NCBI GenBank assembly: GCA_964036045.1
Contig: OZ038399.1
Location: 24,312,044-24,376,043 of the forward strand
From: Eutreptiella sp. 'Long Island Sound 2002'
Taxonomy: Eukaryota > Euglenozoa > Euglenophyceae > Eutreptiales > Eutreptiaceae
Direction: 5' to 3'
Length of the DNA stretch: 64,000 bases
A model generated the notes under the pieces. It saw only the letters and a list, made by a program, of their open reading frames with translations. It ran no database searches and was not told the DNA's origin. A program made the position numbers and the translations under genes. This document shows, in pieces, positions 1 to 10,031 of this stretch (position 1 is its first letter; every line of letters starts with the position of its first letter).

Positions 1-3000
1 GGCCATGCTCCTCCCCCTGTGTATGAGGCCATGCCCCTCCCCCTGTGTATGAGGCCATGCCCCTCCCCCTGTGTATGAGGCCATGCCCCTCCCCCTGTGT
101 ATGAGGCCATGCCCCTCCCCCTGTGTATGAGGCCATGCCCCTCCCCCTGTGTATGAGGCCATGCCCCTCCCCCTGTGTATGAGGCCATGCCCCTCCCCCT
201 GTGTATGAGGCCATGCCCCTCCCCCTGTGTATGAGGCCATGCCCCTCCCCCTGTGTATGAGGCCATGCCCCTCCCCCTGTGTATGAGGCCATGCCCCTCC
301 CCCTGTGTATGAGGCCATGCCCCTCCCCCTGTGTATGAGGCCATGCCCCTCCCCCTGTGTATGAGGCCATGCCCCTCCCCCTGTGTATGAGGCCATGCCC
401 CTCCCCCTGTGTATGAGGCCATGCCCCTCCCCCTGTGTATGAGGCCATGCCCCTCCCCCTGTGTATGAGGCCATGCCCCTCCCCCTGTGTATGAGGCCAT
501 GCCCCTCCCCCTGTGTATGAGGCCATGCCCCTCCCCCTGTGTATGAGGCCATGCCCCTCCCCCTGTGTATGAGGCCATGCCCCTCCCCCTGTGTATGAGG
601 CCATGCCCCTCCCCCTGTGTATGAGGCCATGCCCCTCCCCCTGTGTATGAGGCCATGCCCCTCCCCCTGTGTATGAGGCCATGCCCCTCCCCCTGTGTAT
701 GAGGCCATGCCCCTCCCCCTGTGTATGAGGCCATGCCCCTCCCCCTGTGTATGAGGCCATGCCCCTCCCCTGTGTATGAGGCCATGCCCCTCCCCCTGTG
801 TATGAGGCCATGCCCTCCCCCTGTGTATGAGGCCATGCCCCTCCCCCTGTGTATGAGGCCATGCCCCTCCCCCTGTGTATGAGGCCATGCCCCTCCCCCT
901 GTGTATGAGGCCATGCCCCTCCCCCTGTGTATGAGGCCATGCCCCTCCCCCTGTGTATGAGGCCATGCCCCTCCCCCTGTGTATGAGGCCATGCCCCTCC
1001 CCTGTGTATGAGGCCATGCCCTCCCCCTGTGTATGAGGCCATGCCCCTCCCCCTGTGTATGAGGCCATGCCCCTCCCCCTGTGTATGAGGCCATGCCCCT
1101 CCCCCTGTGTATGAGGCCATGCCCCTCCCCCTGTGTATGAGGCCATGCCCCTCCCCTGTGTATGAGGCCATGCCCCTCCCCCTGTGTATGAGGCCATGCC
1201 CCTCCCCCTGTGTATGAGGCCATGCCCCTCCCCCTGTGTATGAGGCCATGCCCCTCCCCCTGTGTATGAGGCCATGCCCCTCCCCCTGTGTATGAGGCCA
1301 TGCCCCTCCCCCTGTGTATGAGGCCATGCCCCTCCCCCTGTGTATGAGGCCATGCCCCTCCCCCTGTGTATGAGGCCATGCCCCTCCCCCTGTGTATGAG
1401 GCCATGCCCCTCCCCCTGTGTATGAGGCCATGCCCCTCCCCCTGTGTATGAGGCCATGCCCCTCCCCCTGTGTATGAGGCCATGCCCCTCCCCCTGTGTA
1501 TGAGGCCATGCCCCTCCCCCTGTGTATGAGGCCATGCCCCTCCCCCTGTGTATGAGGCCATGCCCCTCCCCCTGTGTATGAGGCCATGCCCCTCCCCCTG
1601 TGTATGAGGCCATGCCCCTCCCCCTGTGTATGAGGCCATGCCCCTCCCCCTGTGTATGAGGCCATGCCCCTCCCCCTGTGTATGAGGCCATGCCCCTCCC
1701 CCTGTGTATGAGGCCATGCCCCTCCCCCTGTGTATGAGGCCATGCCCCTCCCCCTGTGTATGAGGCCATGCCCCTCCCCCTGTGTATGAGGCCATGCCCC
1801 TCCCCCTGTGTATGAGGCCATGCCCCTCCCCCTGTGTATGAGGCCATGCCCCTCCCCCTGTGTATGAGGCCATGCCCCTCCCCTGTGTATGAGGCCATGC
1901 CCCTCCCCCTGTGTATGAGGCCATGCCCCTCCCCCTGTGTATGAGGCCATGCCCCTCCCCCTGTGTATGAGGCCATGCCCCTCCCCCTGTGTATGAGGCC
2001 ATGCCCCTCCCCCTGTGTATGAGGCCATGCCCCTCCCCCTGTGTATGAGGCCATGCCCCTCCCCCTGTGTATGAGGCCATGCCCCTCCCCCTGTGTATGA
2101 GGCCATGCCCCTCCCCCTGTGTATGAGGCCATGCCCTCCCCCTGTGTATGAGGCCATGCCCCTCCCCCTGTGTATGAGGCCATGCCCCTCCCCCTGTGTA
2201 TGAGGCCATGCCCCTCCCCCTGTGTATGAGGCCATGCCCCTCCCCCTGTGTATGAGGCCATGCCCCTCCCCCTGTGTATGAGGCCATGCCCCTCCCCCTG
2301 TGTATGAGGCCATGCCCCTCCCCCTGTGTATGAGGCCATGCCCTCCCCCTGTGTATGAGGCCATGCCCCTCCCCCTGTGTATGAGGCCATGCCCCTCCCC
2401 CTGTGTATGAGGCCATGCCCCTCCCCCTGTGTATGAGGCCATGCCCCTCCCCCTGTGTATGAGGCCATGCCCCTCCCCCTGTGTATGAGGCCATGCCCCT
2501 CCCCCTGTGTATGAGGCCATGCCCTCCCCCTGTGTATGAGGCCATGCCCCTCCCCCTGTGTATGAGGCCATGCCCCTCCCCCTGTGTATGAGGCCATGCC
2601 CCTCCCCCTGTGTATGAGGCCATGCCCCTCCCCCTGTGTATGAGGCCATGCCCCTCCCCCCTGTGTATGAGGCCATGCCCCTCCCCCTGTGTATGAGGCC
2701 ATGCCCCTCCCCCTGTGTATGAGGCCATGCCCCTCCCCCTGTGTATGAGGCCATGCCCCTCCCCCTGTGTATGAGGCCATGCCCCTCCCCCTGTGTATGA
2801 GGCCATGCCCCTCCCCCTGTGTATGAGGCCATGCCCCTCCCCCTGTGTATGAGGCCATGCCCCTCCCCCTGTGTATGAGGCCATGCCCCTCCCCCTGTGT
2901 ATGAGGCCATGCCCCTCCCCCTGTGTATGAGGCCATGCCCCTCCCCCTGTGTATGAGGCCATGCCCCTCCCCCTGTGTATGAGGCCATGCCCCTCCCCCT

Positions 3001-3941
3001 GTGTATGAGGCCATGCCCCTTCCCCTGTGTATGAGGCCATGCCCCTCCCCCTGTGTATGAGGCCATGCCCCTCCCCCTGTGTATGAGGCCATGCCCCTCC
3101 CCCTGTGTATGAGGCCATGCCCCTCCCCCTGTGTATGAGGCCATGCCCCTTCCCCTGTGTATGAGGCCATGCCCCTCCCCCTGTGTATGAGGCCATGCCC
3201 CTCCCCCTGTGTATGAGGCCATGCCCCTCCCCCTGTGTATGAGGCCATGCCCCTCCCCCTGTGTATGAGGCCATGCCCCTCCCCCTGTGTATGAGGCCAT
3301 GCCCCTCCCCCTGTGTATGAGGCCATGCCCCTCCCCCTGTGTATGAGGCCATGCCCCCCCCCCTGTGTATGAGGCCATGCCCCCCCCCCTGTGTATGAGG
3401 CCATGCCCCTCCCCCTGTGTATGAGGCCATGCCCCTCCCCCTGTGTATGAGGCCATGCCCCTCCCCCTGTGTATGAGGCCATGCCCCTCCCCCTGTGTAT
3501 GAGGCCATGCCCCTCCCCCTGTGTATGAGGCCATGCCCCTCCCCCTGTGTATGAGGCCATGCCCCTCCCCCTGTGTATGAGGCCATGCCCCTCCCCCTGT
3601 GTATGAGGCCATGCCCCTCCCCCTGTGTATGAGGCCATGCCCCTCCCCCTGTGTATGAGGCCATGCCCCTCCCCCTGTGTATGAGGCCATGCCCCTCCCC
3701 CTGTGTATGAGGCCATGCCCCCCCCCCTGTGTATGAGGCCATGCCCCTCCCCCTGTGTATGAGGCCATGCCCCTCCCCCTGTGTATGAGGCCATGCCCCT
3801 CCCCCTGTGTATGAGGCCATGCCCCTCCCCCTGTGTATGAGGCCATGCCCCTCCCCCTGTGTATGAGGCCATGCCCCTCCCCCTGTGTATGAGGCCATGC
3901 CCCTCCCCCTGTGTATGAGGCCATGCCCCTCCCCCCCCCCC
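1..3941. repeat. 26-bp minisatellite, about 150 tandem units
   Basis: The first 3.9 kb is one unbroken head-to-tail array of a 26-bp unit with the core GGCCATGCCCCT followed by a C-run and TGTGTATGA. Variation is slight: single-C losses in the C-run give 25-bp units, one unit gains a C, a few have T-to-C or C-to-T changes, and the first unit reads GGCCATGCTCCT. The array ends in a longer C-run just before 3942. Because 26 is not a multiple of 3, each strand has stops in most frames, and no gene is seen. The left end is cut by the window, so the true length is unknown. The near-identity of units implies recent expansion or gene conversion. Confidence 0.98.
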
Positions 3942-4331
3942 GAGCGATGTTTCGGTTTTTCGAAATCTTTGGAGTTGTTTTGCGAAAGGGAAGCAAAAAG
4001 GAAGCACAAGCAAGTGGATGGCGTGTGTTGAGGGGTGTGCATTGCACGTGCACTGCAGCGGTAACGCCCGTGTGACCGAGACGTGCCGGGCGTCCCGGCC
4101 TCCGGGGGGGACCCCATGAGCCGTGCCGCTCCCCTGAGGCGACGCAGGCAACGGGCTTTGCGGGGGGGGCGTTGCCCTCTGGCCCGCAAAACGGCCTTCT
4201 TTCCTCCTCGAAAGCCCCTTCCCCCACCCAAAACCTGACCTCCACCAACAATCTGGTCACACAAAACGACACGGCCCTGGGCACCGGCCGTGCTACAGGG
4301 CACCCACCAGCCTTCACGGAGACCCCCTCTT
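3942..4331. other. Unique spacer, no gene seen
   Basis: GC-rich single-copy sequence between the minisatellite and the first long duplicated segment. It contains a G-run near 4164. I see no convincing coding exon or RNA gene. Confidence 0.5.
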
Positions 4332-6452
4332 CTGCAGCCCTGGCAGCGCTGTCAGGGGGTGTGCACGCCACGGGGGCAGCTCGCCGCGGGCGTGAGCAGT
4401 GGGACAGCCATTGCAATCTGACCTACAAATTGCCATCCCTCGTGCCATCCCCCGCGCCCCCTCACAAAGGACCGTGACCAACCGAAGCAGGTCTCAGACC
4501 CGAGCCGGACCGCACCGTAACCGACCGGCCGTTACGGAGCCCCGTTTGTTGGAGGCCACGCCAGAATGCGATGCTGCATGGCACATGCGACTGCTCGTGT
4601 CCACCGGGACCCTCTCATCGCACCTGCCCCCCACCCCCACGAGGGGTAGCACCGGCCCTCGGCTGAGGGAGGATCGATGGTGTTCCATGGGCTCCAGCTG
4701 ACCCGCAGCGGGGGAGGTGGGCGATCTGATGGGGGTCGCGCTTTGTGTAGGTACCCTCCGTGTGCCCTCCCGCGGGTGCACGCGACACAATCACGGGTGC
4801 GACCCATCCGCAACGGGTCGCACTGTCCCACAGGCTGTGCCTGTTTCCTTTTGAAAGGCGTGTCCGCGAACGGCCTGAGCGAAAGTCAGAGGACGCCAGC
4901 CCCCCCTTTGCCCGCCGGCAAACCCACTCCACATTGAGAGTCCACCCGCCCCCCGCCCCGATTCTGTGCCCTGATTCGGTTTCGGCGGTCCCATTCAACA
5001 ACGCACTGGTCACAGTGTCTTATGTGGACAAGCCTTGGATCGCCCCCTGGGACGCGTTTCGCACTTCTGGTCACAACAGGTCTCGCCTACGGGCCTTCAC
5101 AGATCTGTTGCTTTTTGGCCAAGCCTCAGTTACACATCCTGAAGTGCCGACCGATGCACAGCCCCTCTGCTCTCGTGCACTCGGTGCACTGAGCTCACAC
5201 ATTCTACAGAGGGCAGGGACCCTCCTCCCCCCTCCCCCCCTGTGTACCACTCCTGGAAAACCCAGGAAACCATCCCCGGTTTTGTTGCCCCGATTTGCTA
5301 GAGATTTCTCTCCGATTTGTGGGGCGGGTTACGAGAGCCTTTGATATGTCGACGGGATGGAGTGTTCTCGCCCCCGCAGGAGCTCATCGAGACGCACTGT
5401 TGTTCGGGAGGGTGGTACTGTTGGTCAAGGGGTAGGGGCGGTTTGAGGTGTTGGGTCCAGGTGACAGTGGGGTAGAGACCCGGGACCTGCACCAAATCGT
5501 GCCTCAAACAGGCGGCGAATTTCAGAGGACGCGGTTCAGGCAGGAGTTCGGTGGCGACTCGCATACAGGAGTCTCCGTGTTTCTGTTATTGCGGCACCTT
5601 CCGCAAGGGACATCAGGGAGCATCAGAAGCCTGTCCATCCGAATGATGGGTGGGCTCAGGCTGGCGTAGTGCGGAGAGTGGTCTCGACACCTTCGGAATC
5701 CACTGTTCCGGGTCGGCCACGAAATCGCATGCCGGCCTTTGGCGCAGCTGAAGCTGTGCTGTGTGAGCAGTGTGTCGAGAGTGTGTAATCGCCTTGTTTT
5801 TGGACCCCCACTTCAGTCAGGGCTGTCCTTAACAGTAACAAAAGCACCTTTGTTCCATTGCCGATAAGCACCAGTTCATCCCAAACCACCATCGGTTAAT
5901 CTTACAACTACTTGCAACATCTGAGAACTACTTGATTCCGCTGTCGCCAGTGCGTGACGGTTCCCCTCCTTCACTCTCGCCAACTGACCGGTCCCTTTCT
6001 TGAAATGCCGTGTAACCGAAACGAAACGTTCCTCCCACTCGATGGAGTCGCTAGGGAATGCCGAAGGCAGTCCAGTGGCCTGACAACGACGCGAAACACC
6101 CAACGACGGCCTCCAACGGCACCCCCGGACTGCCATGTGCTAACCGAAAGGCTGATCTGCAGATGAAGCTGGCGCCGTCGGTGCAGCGTTTGGAGCTAAA
6201 GGCATTGCTCGGTAATGCGAGCGAGACGGAGGGTGGATCGACGTTCCGTTCCCGGCCATTCTTGGCGGAACGGGACTCAGGAGGAGGTTGAAGTGCAGCG
6301 GCAAAGAGGTGCTGTTGAATACGCGAGGCTCGGGACGTGCACCACGTACTGCGAGAGAGAGGAATGCGGGCCGTAGTGCAAGGGGGTTCTGGAGACGATG
6401 TTCCGAAGGGGCACTGCGGTGTGAGGCAGTCGTGGAAGAGCGCGGGGAGGTT

Positions 6453-6880
6453 GCGTCTCAGGAATCGAAGTGCAGGCGGGAGGGAGGAGAACCCGGGCCC
6501 TGTGCTCGGACCAGTGGCTGCACCGCCACCCCACCCCCCCTTTACCATCCGGCAGCAATGGTCCATTCCGCTGCACTCGCCCCCCCCCCCCCCCCCCAGG
6601 GCCCTTCCCCCCCCAACCGCTTTTGCCATGGCCGGTGGCCGCTTTGTATCGGGCATTGGGGCCCACCACAAGCCTCCCTCGAGGCACAGGCCTGGGCCTG
6701 GCTGCGTCCAAAAGGGATGTGAGTGCGGCCGAAGGGGCCTGGGTCGGTCCCAAAGGGGGCCAAAGGGGGCCCTGATGGGCCCAAAACGCTGCAGCTTCAG
6801 CCAGGCCCGTTCTCCCGGAGCCAAAGTGCCCGTTCAAGAGTGGTGAGTGTTGGGGTGTGTGGAACAGACCTGTGGGCCCC
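6453..6880. other. 428-bp block present only in copy 1 of the duplication
   Basis: Copy 1 continues from GCGGGGAGGTT into this block, which contains a run of C near 6583 and GC-rich sequence, then resumes at CCGATACC. Copy 2 joins those two edges directly. The difference is either a deletion from copy 2 or an insertion into copy 1; no flanking short repeat is obvious. Confidence 0.85.
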
Positions 6881-7278
6881 CCGATACCAGGGCCGAGGGG
6901 GTCTGGCAGCAGCAGGCAGTCCTTGCGTGCATCATGTGTGTGCCCTGTGTGCCCCGTGCATGGCGCCAGAACAATCGACAGGGCGTGGGTGGGTGGTGGT
7001 CATATGCCTCGAGAAGAGAAGTTGATGTGGCGGTGGATGAGCACAGCAATGGCATGGACACGACCAACCGGAACCCACTGGACATGCCCCATCAACAGAC
7101 GCATAGTCCCCCAGAGTCTAACCTGCAGGCGAAGTCGAACTTTCACTTTTGGGGGGGGGGTCTATGGGGCGTTTGAGCCGGGGAAAAGGGGTTTGGTTTA
7201 GGGTTAGTCTGAGATGAAACAGATAGTCCCGCGAATAGCCGGCCTTGGGGAGCGGCGTCACTTTTTGTTGTGTTTGGT

Positions 7279-7281
<3 letters not shown>

Positions 7282-7315
<34 letters not shown>
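7282..7315. repeat. CA dinucleotide microsatellite (copy 1)
   Basis: An uninterrupted run of AC repeats. The corresponding run in copy 2 of the duplication is at 18681-18714. Confidence 0.97.
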
Positions 7316-7318
<3 letters not shown>

Positions 7319-9140
7319 GAAGAATAGTGATGGCAGTCAGGCCAACGACGGCGTTTGGGTAAACCAGGTAATCAACAGCAATTGGACCGTAGTTGACGGC
7401 GGTTGGAGGAGCACTGCCTGTGGAATCCGATGCCGAGGGCGGTTTTGTCGGCAGCTGTAATGGAATGCGCGTATTGATGAGCTTTGGAGCTGCCTGCAGC
7501 ATTGGATACCAGGGGCTGCGGGTCCCTGGGAACACCTGTGAGTGCGGCCTAATCGCCACAACATAGAGCGCGAGTCACCGTGAATGATGATTTTCACTGC
7601 TGTGTGCATGCGAGGTGCTGTGTCGGTGTTTGCATGGGAAACTGGAAGAAGGATTGTCCCTTCATCCTGGATCCGATGCCCCATGCGGCAGGGCTGTCCG
7701 TAGATACCCGGATTCCTTTTTCCCCTTACTCAAGATGCAGTTCCATTGCTGAAGGACGGCCCTCTGGTCTGCAATTCCGGGCCAACTGCTGGCGCTTAAC
7801 CACCAACCACTGAACATTAACCGCCAACCGCCTGTATCCATCCCACCGCATACCCTTACGCCTGTTCTACCAATAACTCAGGACTTTTTACCCCTAGAAT
7901 GACAGTTATTTTGCCATGACCGTGATTTTGCCAGCATTGCTGCTTGTCATTGTTCCTGTGACGCAGGAGTTGTGGTTGGGTGGATCACCCAACACCCCAG
8001 CATACGTACGCACTTTGTCCCCACCCTTTACACCTCCAGAGTCCATACATACCCTTTGAGGGGGTGCAAGCCATGGAGTAAGTTTGGATAGCCGGGATTA
8101 GATACTTCTCCAGACTAGGCTGAATTTGATGTGCTTTTCTGTTCTTGAAACCCAGAACACAGGGCTGTATGTTTACGAGTTGTTTGTCTCTCCAGTCTTG
8201 CTTTTAACAAGCAAAGCCTCGTACAGCAGTAGTGCAGATGAGATCAAGTCTCCAAAGGCGGGCTTGCCAGCAGGAGAGGTGGTGGTGAAGGGAATTTTGA
8301 GGGTTTGGTGTGAGGGGCACTGGACGGAGCTGTAAGACAAAGCCAGTCTGAGAAGCACAACAGTGACAACACCAATCTGTCAAACACAAGCGGGCACACC
8401 AAGCCAAATCACACATGCAGCACTAGTCAAGGCAAGTAGGAACACAGATTTGCGGAGCACACGTGTTGCAAACAGTGGCAACAACAGCAGCACTACAAAG
8501 TCAGGAAATGAGGACTGGCCGTCACTGCCGCAGGCTATTCCGATGATCATCTCCTGCTAAAAGTGCTGGGAATTCACTGCTTGGTGTTCGCATCCTGATC
8601 CCGCCACCGATTGGAATGTGTGCCGTGCAATTACCCATCTCATGTGCATGCAATTATCTGCGTCAGCAATAGAAAAGGTTAAGTCGGACATCCCGTCTGC
8701 AGGGCGGCAGGTGCAGTTGATGTAATGATAACACAATGAATGATACAGCCCCCGGACAATTCTTAGCACATTGTCAAGTCAGACTGTAGAGTGTATGTTA
8801 GAAGTTGTGCCCCTTTTTTTTTGTGGTATAAATGTGAGTACCCCAAAATTACACAGTTGAGCAAATGGGGGGGGGGGCTGTAGGCGCAAGTACAAAAAAA
8901 TTGTATTGCCAAGTACTGAAAAAAAGGGATACTCACATGCACCAACACAACAAAACAACAAGACGTACAATTTTTTGTTTTACCATGAGCACAAAAAAAA
9001 ATTCCCTTGCCTTTAGTGTACAAAAGACTGGGCCTCACCATTAGAACGCAAAAAATTGCTCAACCTTACAGCAAAAAAAATACTTTTTAATCTTTGATTG
9101 AAGGTTCTCTACTGTGGGGACCCCTAGATGGCAAGGGTTA

Positions 9141-10031
9141 CATCCACCAGTTGCACACGGGCGTGGAACTGGGGCCTCTCCTAATTTGAGTTGGTTCAAA
9201 AGGTGTGCAAGGCACAGAAGTAGTGCAAGACTCTAACCTGAATCGGATGACAAGGTGAAGTATGGGCGGGCACCTCCGTGCCAGCTTCACTTTTGACGGA
9301 GTGACACCATGCCATTGACGCATGCACGGTGCTCTCGAACCTTTGTAGCCATGCTTACTTTGTCCTCGAGTTGGCTCCGCCGCGGGAGTGCCATGGTATC
9401 GACACATTCTCGTCAAAAAAAGGGAGAGTGATGCATTAGATGGCACTTCTAGTTGCCTATGCTCACATCATTTTGCAAACCCAGAACAACCCGCAAGGGG
9501 GTTCTGGTTTCGGGGATCTTCTTCGTCTGATGCATTGAAACTGGTGAAGCAGTGCGACAGAGAGTCGTCGGTTTTCCCACAACGATGATCCAAGACGAGA
9601 TGTCGCTGCAAATCGCAAAGTTATTGCCTCTGTGCCATGATGACAAGTCAGTCAGGGTTCAAACGACGGGACCTGCTTTGTAGGGAAGGCGCTAGTGGGC
9701 CTTGAGCATGCACCGGCCTTGGATGACCGCGAGCACCGTGTGCCATAGAGCATAGCGCACAGCGACATGAACTTTGCACTGCTGTGTGATTTTCAGCCGC
9801 AAGTTGGATGGGTGTAGGTTGGTTTTGAGGTTGATTCCGGTACAGTCGCCCCGGGAATGAGTGCTGGACCCACGCTTTGTGCAAACGGCCCCATACATTC
9901 GGGAATTGGGGTGTTCCTTCCGACCGCCGCAGCACATGTGGTGTGCGGTGTTTCCCTGGACTGCCAGTCTCCTTTTGAACGCGAGGCTCCTGTTCTTCTC
10001 ATGCCTTGCGGATGTGTCTCATGAAGGCCCC
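9141..10031. other. Region upstream of the GT8 gene, no separate gene seen
   Basis: Single-copy sequence between duplicated segment copy 1 and the GT8-like gene. The reading frame of GT8 exon 1 stays open back to an ATG at 9861, so the last 170 bases may be N-terminal coding or 5' UTR. No promoter element could be identified with confidence. Confidence 0.5.

Larger units (their letters stand above)
4332..9140 (+). repeat. Long duplicated segment, copy 1 (full-length)
   Basis: This 4.8-kb stretch recurs in direct orientation at 16235-20555 with only scattered substitutions (about 98% identity by eye). Alignment begins at CTGCAGCCCTGGCAGC and ends at GATGGCAAGGGTTA; flanks differ abruptly at both ends. 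Copy 1 contains two blocks missing from copy 2: about 83 bp near 4574-4656 and 428 bp at 6453-6880, the latter holding a long C-run near 6583. The ends are not TG...CA and I see no target-site duplication, so this does not look like an LTR. Short open frames within it shift between copies and none resembles a known protein. A CA microsatellite lies at 7282-7315. Confidence 0.93.

Noticed and set aside
1-3941. CRISPR array
   Set aside because: Units are contiguous with no unique spacers and the context is eukaryotic.
6051-6846. Open frames on both strands in the duplicated segment (up to 257 codons)
   Set aside because: They span the C-run and the 428-bp block missing from copy 2, overlap each other on both strands, are low-complexity Pro/Gly/Arg, and are not preserved between copies.
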